Of a DNA stretch of 64,000 nt, positions 54,633-63,717 are shown piece after piece. Positions within the stretch are counted from its first letter, which is position 1. Each line of letters starts with the position of its first letter. The translations under genes were made by a program, and so were the position numbers. This DNA is from Parvularcula dongshanensis (GTDB lineage: Bacteria > Pseudomonadota > Alphaproteobacteria > Caulobacterales > Parvularculaceae): NCBI RefSeq assembly GCF_014199615.1, contig NZ_JACHOB010000003.1:248001-312000 (forward strand). The letters are read 5' to 3'. The notes below the pieces were generated by a model. That model had not been told where the DNA came from, made no database searches, and saw only the letters and a program-made list of their open reading frames with translations.

Positions 54633-55683
54633 GCCCGTCCCCGTCGCCGTCACCATGGGCGAGCCGGCGGGGATCGGCACCGAGGTCGTGCTCAAGTCCT
54701 ACGCCCGCTTCGCCGCCGAGCCGCCGGGAAACGCGCCCGTCTTCTTCCTGATCGACGATCCGGCACGGGTCGAGAAGATCGTCCGCACGGTTGGCGTCGG
54801 GGTCCGGGTCGGCTCGATCGAAAGGGCCGCGGACGCGGCGGCCGTGTTTCCGGCCGCGCTTCCCGTCCTGCCGCTGGCGCGCGGCGTGACCGATGCCCTG
54901 CTGCACGTGACGCCCGGCACGCCGTCGGGTGCGACGGCCGATGCGGTTACCGGTTCGATCGATCAGGCCGTCGCGCTCTGCCTTGCGGGCGAAGCCGCCG
55001 GCGTTGCGACCGCGCCCATCCACAAGAAGGTCCTGCTGGACGCCGGTTTCTCCTATCCCGGGCATACAGAGTATCTTGGCGCGCTGACGGATGACGCTGC
55101 GCTGCCGCAGGGCTTCGTCCGGGGACCAGTGATGATGCTCGCCGCGGGACGTTTCCGCGTCGTGCCGGTGACGATCCACGAACGTCTGGCGGACGTTCCT
55201 TCCCTTCTGACCGCCGACAGGATCGTCCGGACCGGCATGGTGACGGCGCAGGCGCTTCGCCGCGACTTCGGCGTTCGCGAGCCTCGGCTCGCCGTGACCG
55301 GCCTCAACCCGCATGCCGGAGAGGGCGGCGCGATGGGTACGGAGGAACGCGACGTTATCGAACCCGCTATCGCCGCGTTGAGGGAGCAAGGCGTCGAGGC
55401 CTTCGGTCCGATCCCAGCGGACACGCTGTTCCACGAGGAGGCCCGCGTCGCCTACGACGCCGCCCTCGCCATGTATCACGACCAGGCGCTGATCCCGATC
55501 AAGACGGTCGCCTTCCACGACGCGGTCAACGTCACACTCGGCCTTCCCGTCGTCCGCACCTCGCCGGACCATGGCACCGCCTTCCCGATCGCCGGCCGCG
55601 GCGTCGCGCGCGCCGACAGCATGACCGGGGCGATCCTTCAAGCGGCACGGATGGCAGCGGCGCGGGCGGCGTTCGCCTCGTGA
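54625..55683 (+). CDS. pdxA: 4-hydroxythreonine-4-phosphate dehydrogenase
   Basis: 352 aa from GTG 54625. Pyridoxal phosphate synthesis. AVTMGEPAGIGTEV at the N terminus, ATAPIHKKVL, PGHTEYL and metal-site AMYHDQALIPIK, then RTSPDHGTAFPIAG near the end. Coupled to surA upstream and rsmA downstream (GTGA, 55680-55683). Confidence 0.95.
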   Translation: MAEPVPVAVTMGEPAGIGTEVVLKSYARFAAEPPGNAPVFFLIDDPARVEKIVRTVGVGVRVGSIERAADAAAVFPAALPVLPLARGVTDALLHVTPGTPSGATADAVTGSIDQAVALCLAGEAAGVATAPIHKKVLLDAGFSYPGHTEYLGALTDDAALPQGFVRGPVMMLAAGRFRVVPVTIHERLADVPSLLTADRIVRTGMVTAQALRRDFGVREPRLAVTGLNPHAGEGGAMGTEERDVIEPAIAALREQGVEAFGPIPADTLFHEEARVAYDAALAMYHDQALIPIKTVAFHDAVNVTLGLPVVRTSPDHGTAFPIAGRGVARADSMTGAILQAARMAAARAAFAS

Positions 55684-56504
55684 GCCTTCCCCCGCTGCGA
55701 GAGGTGATCGCCGAGCATGGCCTCGCGGCGCGCAAGGGCCTCGGCCAGCACTTTCTCCTCGACCTCAACCTGACGGCGAAGATCGCGCGCCTCACCGAAG
55801 CGGGTCCTGGCGACGTCGTGCTCGAGGTCGGCCCCGGCCCCGGCGGGCTGACGCGGGCGCTGCTCGACACCGGTGCGGACGTCGTGGCGATCGAGCGAGA
55901 CCGGCGGATCCCGCCGATCCTCGCGCAGATGGCGGAGGCTTACGAGGGACGGCTGTCCTGGGCGGAGGCCGACGCGTTGGCCGCCGACGAGACCGCTCTC
56001 CTGCCACGTACGCCCGCGGTCATCGCGTCGAACCTGCCCTACAACATCTCGACCGAACTCCTCGTGAAGTGGCTCACCGTCCGGCCGCGCTGGTGGTCTC
56101 GCTGCGTGCTGATGTTCCAGCGCGAGGTGGGCGAGCGGATCCTCGCCGAGCCCGGCTCCAAGACCTATGGCCGCCTGTCGGTCCTCGCGCAGGCCGCGAG
56201 CGTGCCGCGGCTCGGCTTCTATCTGCCCGCGCGCGCCTTCACCCCGCCGCCCAAGGTCGACAGCGCCGTCCTCGTCTTCGACGACAAGCCCCTGCCGCCC
56301 TACCTGCCCGCCCTCGAGCGGGTGACGCAGGCCGCGTTCTCGCAGCGCCGGAAGATGGTCCGGTCGAGCCTGAAGCCCGTCTTCGGTCCGCGTCTCGAAG
56401 AGGCGCTGGAGGCGGCGGACGTCATCGAAACCGCGCGGGCGGAAGCGATACCCGTGGCGGCGTACGAGAAGCTTTCCGCGTGGTTAACGGCAAGTGAAAT
56501 GTGA
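55680..56504 (+). CDS. rsmA: 16S rRNA (adenine1518-N6/adenine1519-N6)-dimethyltransferase
   Basis: 274 aa, also called KsgA. GLGQHFLLDLNLTAKI, the SAM motif VVLEVGPGPGGLTRALL, and the catalytic ASNLPYNIS. It dimethylates two adjacent adenines at the 3' end of 16S rRNA in 30S maturation. Last gene of the surA-pdxA-rsmA unit. Confidence 0.96.
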   Translation: MSLPPLREVIAEHGLAARKGLGQHFLLDLNLTAKIARLTEAGPGDVVLEVGPGPGGLTRALLDTGADVVAIERDRRIPPILAQMAEAYEGRLSWAEADALAADETALLPRTPAVIASNLPYNISTELLVKWLTVRPRWWSRCVLMFQREVGERILAEPGSKTYGRLSVLAQAASVPRLGFYLPARAFTPPPKVDSAVLVFDDKPLPPYLPALERVTQAAFSQRRKMVRSSLKPVFGPRLEEALEAADVIETARAEAIPVAAYEKLSAWLTASEM

Positions 56505-56608
56505 GCCCCACGCGGTCACATCGAGGTTAGCAAAACGTTGAAAAATCAAGGGGAACGCGAAGGGGACTTGCGCTATTCTAAGGGGGTATCGTTTGGAGAG
56601 AGCCCGCC

Positions 56609-56932
56609 ATGCAGCCTGCCTTTCGCGAGCCGTTTCAAACCAGTGAAGCCGAACCCGACCCGATCCACGTGCTCGTCGACGAGGAGATCCACCTCGCCTA
56701 CTCGCCCGTCCTCGGCCGTCACCGCTGGGAAGAGGCGACGATGACCTTCGTGTCCGCGCTCGTTACTGGCGGGGGGCGCCCCGCCCGGCGTTACGGTCCG
56801 GACTGCATCTGGCGGGAGCCGGGCATCGCCGATCCGAGGAAGGGCTATCAGCGCATCCGCGGGGCGCTCAAACGGCACAGCGAGCCCGGACGGGACTACG
56901 ATCCCGTAAGGCACCTGAAGGATCGCCTCTAA
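56609..56932 (+). CDS. hypothetical protein (107 aa)
   Basis: Good ribosome-binding site (GGAGAG) before ATG 56609. It begins MQPAFREPFQTSEAEPD and contains HVLVDEEIHLAYSPVLGRHR and a basic C terminus. No family recognised; no membrane segment. Followed 42 bp later by rlmJ, with which it may be cotranscribed. Confidence 0.65.
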   Translation: MQPAFREPFQTSEAEPDPIHVLVDEEIHLAYSPVLGRHRWEEATMTFVSALVTGGGRPARRYGPDCIWREPGIADPRKGYQRIRGALKRHSEPGRDYDPVRHLKDRL

Positions 56933-56974
56933 GGTCGGCCTTCCGCCGCCCGCCGGCTTCCGGCAACAAGACCT

Positions 56975-57745
56975 ATGCTCTCCTACCAACATGCCTACCA
57001 TGCCGGCGGCCCAGCGGATCTGCACAAGCATGCGGCCCTTGCCGCCCTCCTCGCCCGGCTGACGGCGAAGGATCGCGGCGTCACCTACATGGAGACCCAT
57101 GCCGGACGCGCGCTCTACGATCTCAGCGGTGCGGAGGCGGCGAAGACCGGCGAGGCGGCAGCGGGGATCGGGCGGCTCGAAGGCCTGCCCCCCTCCCCCT
57201 TCCATGACGCCGTCATGTCGGCGCGGGCGGCGAATGGTCCTTCCGCATACCCCGGCTCTCCCGCGATAGCGGCGCATCTGTTGCGAAAACAGGACCGGAT
57301 CGTCCTGATGGAGAAGCACCCGCAGGAGGCCAGCGCCCTCAAGCGAGCGATGAAGACGACGGGGGCGGAGGTTCACGCGAGGGACGGTTACGAGGGCGTT
57401 CTGGCGGTCAGTCCGCCGAAGCCCAGGCGGGGTTTGGTCCTGATAGACCCGTCCTACGAAGTGAAGGACGAGTACGGACGGGTCGCGGACTTCGTTCCTC
57501 AGCTCGCCGCGAAGTGGCCCGAGGCGGCGATCCTCGTCTGGTATCCCCTCTTGCCCACCGGGCGGCACGAAGCGATGGCGTCTGCTTTGGAAGGGGCCGG
57601 GGCGGCACGCCACGAGGTCGGCTTCGAGCCGTTGAGGCCGGGCGGCATGGAGGGCTCCGGCCTCGTTCTTTGGAATCCGCCCTTCGGGGCGGCCGCGGAC
57701 CTCGGCGCGGGTCGAATCCTCGCACCGCAGGTCCTTTCGGCTTGA
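56975..57745 (+). CDS. rlmJ: 23S rRNA (adenine2030-N6)-methyltransferase
   Basis: 256 aa. MLSYQHAYHAGGPADLHKHA is the strict N-terminal RlmJ signature; YMETHAGRALYDL follows. The catalytic tetrapeptide, normally DPPY, reads DPSY here (VLIDPSYEVKDEY). DPxY substitutions still occur in N6-adenine enzymes, so activity may be retained. It methylates A2030 of 23S rRNA. Confidence 0.93.
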   Translation: MLSYQHAYHAGGPADLHKHAALAALLARLTAKDRGVTYMETHAGRALYDLSGAEAAKTGEAAAGIGRLEGLPPSPFHDAVMSARAANGPSAYPGSPAIAAHLLRKQDRIVLMEKHPQEASALKRAMKTTGAEVHARDGYEGVLAVSPPKPRRGLVLIDPSYEVKDEYGRVADFVPQLAAKWPEAAILVWYPLLPTGRHEAMASALEGAGAARHEVGFEPLRPGGMEGSGLVLWNPPFGAAADLGAGRILAPQVLSA

Positions 57746-57748
57746 GGC

Positions 57749-58381
57749 TCAGTCGCCGCGCCGAACGTCTCCGCCGGAGCTTTCCGACGCGTCCACGCGC
57801 GGCTGGCCCCAGTAGCGCACGTCGCCGCCCGACGAGGCGCTGCCGTCGAGGGTATCGAGCGCCGTCAGACGAATAGCGCCGCCCGAACTCGCCTGGGCCG
57901 TCACTTCGGAAGCGGCGAGGCGGCGGGCATCGAGGTCGGCGCCGGAGCTCGCGCGGAGGCTCAACGAGGCGACGCTGTCGAAGCCGTCCTCGACGATCAG
58001 GTCGGCGCCCGAACTGGCCTGCAGCGCCGAGACCGTCGGCGCGTAGACGACCGCCTCGCCGCGCATGCCGTTGCGGCAGGGCTTGCGGCACTCGACCTTC
58101 AGGACGCCGTCGTCGACGTCGTAGTTGCCGGTCTCGACCGCGCGCTCATCGAGGACGACCCGGTAGGTGGCACCTGGACGCAGGCGAACGGTCGCGCCGG
58201 ACGCCGCATGAAGCTCGTCGAACGCACGCACCTCCGCATCGGCAGGCGGCGCAGGACGTTTGCTCTCCGCGTCGAAGCTTCCACGGTAGTTCCCATCGCT
58301 GCCATCGCCGTCGACGACGATGACGCAGGCGTTGAGGGCGAACGCCGCAGGTAGCGCGGCGAGAAGGCGGGCTTGAAGCAT
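57749..58381 (-). CDS. DUF2807 (GIN-domain) lipoprotein
   Basis: 210 aa. Signal peptide ending in lipobox LNAC, then a short linker and a beta-helix-like domain made of repeats around ASSGADL, ASSGGA, ASSGGDV at 18-22 residue steps, the DUF2807 pattern of putative adhesin heads. VECRKPC suggests a disulfide. Convergent with rlmJ, 3 bp between the genes. Confidence 0.85.
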   Translation of the reverse strand: MLQARLLAALPAAFALNACVIVVDGDGSDGNYRGSFDAESKRPAPPADAEVRAFDELHAASGATVRLRPGATYRVVLDERAVETGNYDVDDGVLKVECRKPCRNGMRGEAVVYAPTVSALQASSGADLIVEDGFDSVASLSLRASSGADLDARRLAASEVTAQASSGGAIRLTALDTLDGSASSGGDVRYWGQPRVDASESSGGDVRRGD

Positions 58382-58448
58382 GGATGAGTCCCCGTTCCGA
58401 TGGTTTATCGTTTATCGGAATGGCTGAACCCGGTTTCAAGGGGCCGCG

Positions 58449-59909
58449 CTACTCGACCCCGAGCTTTTCCCGAAGAATCTCGTTCACCGCCTGCGGGTTG
58501 GCCTTGCCGCCCGTCGCCTTCATCACTTGGCCTACGAACCAGCCGAGCGCTTTGGGCTTCTCCTTGACCTTGGCGACCTGATCGGGGTTCGCGGCGATGA
58601 CCTCGTCCACGGCCGCCTCGATCGCGCCGGTGTCGGTGACCTGCTTCAACCCACGGTTCTCGACGATCTCGGCGGGGTCGCCACCCTCCTCGAGCATGAT
58701 CTCGAAGACCTGCTTGGCGATCTTGCCGGAGATGGTCTTGTCCTCGATCAGGCCGAGGAGGCCGTTCATCTGGCGCGCCGAGATCGGGCTCTCCTCGATC
58801 GTCTCGCCGCGTTTGTTCAGCACGCCGAAGAGTTCCGTCGTGACCCAGTTCGCGGCGAGCTTGCCGTCGCGGCCCGAGGCGACCGCCTCGAAGTAGTCCG
58901 CCGCGGGCTTGTCCGCGGCGAGGACGGCCGCGTCGTAGGGCGACAGGCCGAAGCTCTCCATGAAGCGGTGCTTCTTCTGGTCCGGCAGCTCCGGCAGCGA
59001 GGCCTTCACGCGCTCGATCAACGCGTCGGGCAGTTCGAGCGGCAGGAGGTCCGGATCGGGGAAGTAGCGGTAGTCGTGCGCATCCTCCTTGGAGCGCATG
59101 GTCCGCGTCTCGCCCGTCTTCACGTCGAAGAGGCGCGTCTCCTGATCGATCGTGCCGCCATTCTCCAAGACCTCGATCTGGCGACGCGCCTCGTAGTCGA
59201 TGACCTGACGGACGTAGCGGATCGAGTTGACGTTCTTCGTCTCGGTCCGCGTACCGAGGGCTTCGCCCGGACGGCGGACGGACACGTTCACGTCGGCCCG
59301 CATCGAGCCCTGGTCCATGTTGCCGTCGCAGGTGCCGAGGTAGCGAAGGATCGTGCGAAGCTTCGAGAAGTAGGCCGCGCCCTCCTCCGCCGAGCGCATG
59401 TCGGGCTTGGAGACGATCTCCATCAGCGCGACGCCCGAGCGGTTGAGGTCCACGTAGGACGCGTTCGGCGCGAGGTCGTGGATCGACTTGCCGGCGTCCT
59501 GCTCGAGGTGCAGCCGCTCGATGCCGATGGTGACGGTCTCGTCGCCGACCTCGACCTCGATCTCGCCCTCCCCGACGATCGGGTCCTGGTACTGGCTGAT
59601 CTGATAGCCCTGCGGCAAGTCGGGGTAGAAGTAGTTCTTGCGGTCGAAGCGCGACCACTTATTGATCTTGGCGTTGAGGCCGAGCCCGGTGCGCACTGCC
59701 TGCTCCACGCAGAACTCGTTGATCACTGGCAGCATGCCCGGCATCGCCGCGTCGACGAGCGAGACGTTCTCGTTCGGCCCCGCGCCGTAGGCGGCGGAGG
59801 CGCCCGAGAAGAGCTTCGCCACGGACGACACCTGCGCGTGCACCTCGAGCCCGACCACGACCTCCCAGTCGCCGGTCTCGCCGCGAAGGAGCTTACGGGG
59901 CTGGGTCAT
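58449..59909 (-). CDS. gatB: Asp-tRNA(Asn)/Glu-tRNA(Gln) amidotransferase subunit B
   Basis: 486 aa from [15 protein letters not shown] at 59909; the frame is open upstream but not protein-like. Cradle domain [12 protein letters not shown] and [17 protein letters not shown], then the tail domain ending [19 protein letters not shown]. It transamidates mischarged tRNAs with GatA and GatC, which are not in the window. Confidence 0.97.
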   Translation of the reverse strand: MTQPRKLLRGETGDWEVVVGLEVHAQVSSVAKLFSGASAAYGAGPNENVSLVDAAMPGMLPVINEFCVEQAVRTGLGLNAKINKWSRFDRKNYFYPDLPQGYQISQYQDPIVGEGEIEVEVGDETVTIGIERLHLEQDAGKSIHDLAPNASYVDLNRSGVALMEIVSKPDMRSAEEGAAYFSKLRTILRYLGTCDGNMDQGSMRADVNVSVRRPGEALGTRTETKNVNSIRYVRQVIDYEARRQIEVLENGGTIDQETRLFDVKTGETRTMRSKEDAHDYRYFPDPDLLPLELPDALIERVKASLPELPDQKKHRFMESFGLSPYDAAVLAADKPAADYFEAVASGRDGKLAANWVTTELFGVLNKRGETIEESPISARQMNGLLGLIEDKTISGKIAKQVFEIMLEEGGDPAEIVENRGLKQVTDTGAIEAAVDEVIAANPDQVAKVKEKPKALGWFVGQVMKATGGKANPQAVNEILREKLGVE

Positions 59910-60069
59910 GTCGTGTCGTCCTGATGGGTCGCGTTCGGTCGGCCTCGGTTGAAGTCCTTCCCGTCCCGCAAGGCAAGAGGTCCGCCAAATCCGAAGAGGT
60001 TTCGCTCCTCCATGAACCAATAAGTTGCCAGGCTGTTCGTCCGGCGCGCTTCGGAGACAGGAGGCCACG

Positions 60070-61202
60070 ATGCGATCGACGCAGGCCGCCGTCACCTATC
60101 TTTCCGCCTTCGGGCTCTCCGCCGCCGCCGCTCAGACCCCGCCCCACATTCCGCCCAACGTCGTCAGCAACGAGGCGAACCGAGAACAGCTGGGCCTCGC
60201 CGCGCGGCAGGGCCGGGCCTACGAGGTCCTGGTCGCGTGGGAACGGCAGGGCGCGGCTTGGTCTGCCGAGACGAACGCCGGCGACTATACGCTCGTCGCG
60301 GTCCTCACGCCGGCCGAAGGCTACTGGCGGCTTGGCCGCGGCACTGCGGCTTCCTGGCAAGATGCGCCCAAGGGCGAGGCGCAGCTACGGCTGTTCGTCC
60401 TCGATCGCGCGACGCGTCGCTTCGTGCCGAACCTGACGGTCACGGCGCAGCCGCGCGGGGCGCGCGAGACCGAGCTTGTTCAGGCGCTCTACCCGGTGAC
60501 CGACGCCTACGGCGCGAACGTGACGCTGCCGCGAGGCGCTTCCCGGCTCGCCGTGCACATCGAGCCGCTACGCCTGATGCGGCACGATCCTTACAATGGC
60601 GACCGCTACTCGGAGCCTGTCGAAGCAAGCTTCGACCTGCCCTCGCGCCTCGACTTAGCCGGGCCGACGGCGAGCGAGCGGGCAGAGGCGCAGCCGCCGC
60701 AGGACCTGATCGCCGAGCGCCGCGCGGCGCTGGAGGCGACGCTCGAGACCATGTGGAGCCAGGCATCGTCGGGCGGCGAGAAGCAGTCCGGCGGCATGAT
60801 CGTCGACTACGCCGTCGAGTACGCCGAGGGGTTCTGGCAGTTCTCGGACAAGGGCAAGTTCCGCTACTCGATCGAGAACGACGGCTCGATGTCGGAGAAC
60901 GCTCACGTCGAGGTCGCGCCGCGCAACCCCCGAACGGGCGCGTTCTACGGCCTGGCGGACGTGGCGGCGACGGTCACGGACGGCGACGGCTACACCGTCA
61001 CGGACGAGGTGCCGATGCTCTGGCACAGCTGGCTCTATCATTACGGCAAGAACTGGCGCGTCCCCCGCACCGGCGAGTACCGGATGGAGGTGACCGTGAC
61101 GCCAACGGACATGCCCCACTACGGGCGGCAGACAGGCAAGTCCTCTGGTCGCCCGTCGCGGTCGCCTTCGACGGCGTCACCTTCGAGGCAGGGTCGCGGT
61201 GA
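60070..61202 (+). pseudogene. iron-transport-like (PF10634-type) duplicated-domain protein, frameshifted
   Basis: Signal peptide ([14 protein letters not shown]), then two related halves: RLMRHDPYNGDRYSEPVEASF ends the first, and WHSWLYHYGKNWRVPRTGEYRMEV with MPHYGRQTGK belongs to the second. This resembles the P19/Tp34 periplasmic iron-transport family. At 61140 the reading must step back one base: the natural ending VLWSPVAVAFDGVTFEAGSR is in the -1 frame and stops at 61202, sharing a base with the next start (TGATG). A single G appears lost (AAG-GTC to AAGTC). Without it the frame runs into noise to 61605. Real frameshift or sequencing error. Confidence 0.6.
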
Positions 61203-62005
61203 TGCGCTTCGCTCTCCTCCTCCCGCTCGGCCTCCTCGCCACGCCTGTCCTCGCCCAAGAGTCGGGCGAGATGCCGCCGACCTTCCTGCGGACCTACGAC
61301 TACGAGCAGCCGATGAAGGGATGGCTGGAGCTCAACGGCTTGGCGACGCACGTGGCGGACGGCGACATGCCGTACGACGCGCTCGGGGCGGATACGACAC
61401 GGGACGGGCTGACGGCCTACTCTGCCGAGGTCGAGTACGGCCTGACCGACAAGCTGACGGTCGGCGGCTACCTCGACTTCGGCGACGCGCGGGGCGAGCC
61501 GATGCGGTTCACGGAAGGCCGCCTCATCGCCCGCTACCGCTTCGCGAACCGCTACGACTGGCCGGTGAACACAGGCCTGTACGTCGAGTACTACATTCCC
61601 CGTGACGGCTACGCAGAGCAGGAGATCGAGGCGCGGCTGATCCTCGACAAGGATCTCGACGACGTCCGCCTCGTCGCGAACCCGCGCCTGTCCATGGCGA
61701 CGACCGGCGAGGAGGATTGGCGCACGCCGTCCTTGTCGCTCGACCTCGGCGCCTACTATCGGCGCCACGCCACCTTCCAGCCGGGGATCGAGTATCACGG
61801 CGGCTACGGCCCGGCGTTCGAAGGCGAAGGCGGCTTCCAATATGCCGAGCCGACGCTCGACATCGGGCTTACGAACCTGCTGACGCTGCACACGGGCGTC
61901 GCCGTCGGCCTCAACGACAAGTCCGACGACCTCCTGTTCCAGACGATCCTGACCTACGAGTTCAACGCGGTCAGGCCGAGGGACCTCTTCGGTCGGGACG
62001 GGTAG
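61202..62005 (+). CDS. outer-membrane beta-barrel-like protein
   Basis: 267 aa from ATG 61202. Signal peptide (LLLPLGLLATPVLAQ), then alternating amphipathic strands (YSAEVEYGLTDKLTVGGYLDFG, given here in parts, and GRLIARYRFANRYDWPVNTG) ending in an aromatic-containing strand. It looks like a barrel of the transporter/porin type. Directly coupled to the iron-transport-like gene, so the two probably act together in metal uptake or sensing at the envelope. Confidence 0.65.
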   Translation: MRFALLLPLGLLATPVLAQESGEMPPTFLRTYDYEQPMKGWLELNGLATHVADGDMPYDALGADTTRDGLTAYSAEVEYGLTDKLTVGGYLDFGDARGEPMRFTEGRLIARYRFANRYDWPVNTGLYVEYYIPRDGYAEQEIEARLILDKDLDDVRLVANPRLSMATTGEEDWRTPSLSLDLGAYYRRHATFQPGIEYHGGYGPAFEGEGGFQYAEPTLDIGLTNLLTLHTGVAVGLNDKSDDLLFQTILTYEFNAVRPRDLFGRDG

Positions 62006-62083
62006 CGGGCCGCTGGCAGTTCCGGTTCCCCTCCGTTAGCCTCTTCTCGACTGACCTCGCCAAGGGGACGACCGGGGGGAACG

Positions 62084-62782
62084 GTGCAGGAACGCGCACG
62101 CCGCTGGGGGCGGAACTTCAACTCGAACACGATCATCGCGCTCGCCGCGCTCGTCACCAGCGTGGTGGCGGTCTTCGTCGCGTGGGACGAAAGCCGGCTC
62201 CTGCGCAAGAGCCAGCGCGCGGCCTTCATGCCGATCCTAGAAGTGCAGACGACGCTCAGCACGGCGGCGGATGACCTTCGCGTCAGCATCGAAGTCCGCA
62301 ACAGCGGCAACGGCGTCGCTTACGTGAAGTCGGCCGACCTGCTCATCGATGCCGAGCCTGCGGAGGACTACCAGGCCTTCGCCTCGGCGATCCTGCCGCC
62401 CTCGCTGGCTCGGAGCGCCGACTTCAGCTGGGCGACGCTACGCGGCTACTACCAGGCGAACGAGAGCCAGAAGGCCATGACCTTCCGCTGGCCGGAGAAC
62501 GAAGAGAACCGCGAGGACTTCCTCGCATTCCTCGCGACCGGCGCCCAGGCGGCGCAGGAGAAGATGGCGCTGTCCTTGTGCTACTGCTCCGTATTCGGCG
62601 AGTGCTGGACGACGAGCATGGACGAGGAGGAGCCGCCGGAGCCGATCGCCGAGTGCCCTGCGCCGCACGATCCGATCGAGGCGCTCTGGCGGAGCTACTT
62701 CGCGGCGAGAGGCGAGGTCGGCGTCGCCGAGCCTACAGATCCTCTGCCACAAACCCCTCCGCCGCCAGCCGCTCCGCGATGA
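62084..62782 (+). CDS. membrane-anchored hypothetical protein
   Basis: 232 aa from a GTG behind a G-rich ribosome-binding stretch. One N-terminal transmembrane helix (TIIALAALVTSVVAVFVAW) followed by an Ig-like beta region (VQTTLSTAADDLRVSIEVRN, continuing SGNGVAYVKSADLLI) and a Pro-rich end; two Cys occur in LCYCSVFGECW. The fold recalls small membrane proteins of unknown role. Its last 50 bp overlap the convergent DUF488 gene. Confidence 0.6.
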   Translation: MQERARRWGRNFNSNTIIALAALVTSVVAVFVAWDESRLLRKSQRAAFMPILEVQTTLSTAADDLRVSIEVRNSGNGVAYVKSADLLIDAEPAEDYQAFASAILPPSLARSADFSWATLRGYYQANESQKAMTFRWPENEENREDFLAFLATGAQAAQEKMALSLCYCSVFGECWTTSMDEEEPPEPIAECPAPHDPIEALWRSYFAARGEVGVAEPTDPLPQTPPPPAAPR

Positions 62783-63170
62783 CGCGGCGGTGGCAGCCAT
62801 GCGCCTCGCGCTCGTAGCAGAGGAGCGCCGCCTTACGCCCACGGGCGACCTCCGCCGCCTTGGCGAGTTCCGCGATGGCGGCGGGGTCGGCCAAGTGCTC
62901 GTCGTAGATGGCGCGCATCTCGTCGATGCGGCCCTTACGGGCGGCCTCCCGGCCCGGCTTCGGCGTACCGAGCGCGCGCAGGTGGAGGTAGTCGATGCCC
63001 TCCTCGCGCAGGGAGTTCGACAGCATGGTCTTCGAGAAGCCCGGCCGCCGGGACGCGGCGACGGCGCGCACGTCGATCAGCACCTCGACCTTCGCCGCCT
63101 TCAGCTTCTCGATCACCTCGGGCAGCGTTGCGTTCTCGTAGCCGATCGTGGCGAGCGTGGCTTCCGTCAC
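62733..63170 (-). CDS. DUF488 family protein
   Basis: 145 aa from a GTG with GGAGGG upstream. ATIGYENATLPEVIEKLKA, LIDVRAVAASRRPGFSK, LRALGTPK and LCYEREAHGCHRRVIAE are the DUF488 hallmarks; the conserved Cys-His pair near the C terminus is intact. The function is unknown. Coupled to the upstream VOC gene by GTGA (63167-63170). Confidence 0.92.
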   Translation of the reverse strand: MTEATLATIGYENATLPEVIEKLKAAKVEVLIDVRAVAASRRPGFSKTMLSNSLREEGIDYLHLRALGTPKPGREAARKGRIDEMRAIYDEHLADPAAIAELAKAAEVARGRKAALLCYEREAHGCHRRVIAERLAAEGFVAEDL

Positions 63171-63601
63171 CAACCCTCCGCTTTCCGCGCTTCTTCCATC
63201 TCTTCGGGCGTCATCTGCCTGACCTGCTGCGCCAGCGTCCAGACGTAGCCGAAGGGGTCCTTCACGACCGAGGTCCGGTCGCCCCAAAACATGTCGGAAG
63301 GCTCGTTCAGGCCCTCGCAGCCCGCGTCCACCGCCTGTTTATGCGCCGCGTCGACGTCGTCGAAGTAGACGTAGAAGCCGACCGACTGCACGCCGTCATG
63401 CATCCGCCGCGGCATCATCTCGAGGTCGTCGTTGATGAAGACCGTGTTGCCCTGAAGCTCGAAGCTCGCGTGGAGGACGGCGCCGTCGTGCTCCATGACG
63501 TCGCCGAGCCTCGCGCCGAACGCCTTCTCGTAGAGCGCCAGCGCCGTCTTCGTGTCCTTGACGACCATGCCGGCGTAGACCCGCTGCGTCATCTCGGTCA
63601 T
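63167..63601 (-). CDS. VOC family (glyoxalase/PhnB-like) protein
   Basis: 144 aa from ATG 63601, preferred over a GTG six bases upstream because GGGAGAG is better placed. PhnB-like: VYAGMVVKDTKTALALYEKAFGA is split here as two halves of one strand-helix unit; VFINDDLEMMP and WGDRTSVVKDPFGYVWTLA follow. Substrate unknown. Forms a coupled pair with the DUF488 gene. Confidence 0.9.
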   Translation of the reverse strand: MTEMTQRVYAGMVVKDTKTALALYEKAFGARLGDVMEHDGAVLHASFELQGNTVFINDDLEMMPRRMHDGVQSVGFYVYFDDVDAAHKQAVDAGCEGLNEPSDMFWGDRTSVVKDPFGYVWTLAQQVRQMTPEEMEEARKAEGW

Positions 63602-63717
63602 GGCCACTCTCCCTTCGCGAATGTTCCCCTTTTGTACGCGCGCAGGGCGCGACGCCGCAACGCTTTAGCGCAGTAGGGTGCAAGCCTCGGAACGAGCAGA
63701 GCTAAGCGGTGGGGCCC

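Noticed and set aside
56538-56744. Small ORF starting MKNQGEREG after rsmA
   Set aside because: It overlaps the better-supported 56609 ORF, lacks a ribosome-binding site, and its translation is not protein-like.
60025-61605. 526-aa protein reading through the frameshift
   Set aside because: After 61140 the translation is Arg-rich antisense-like noise overlapping the signal peptide and barrel gene in another frame.
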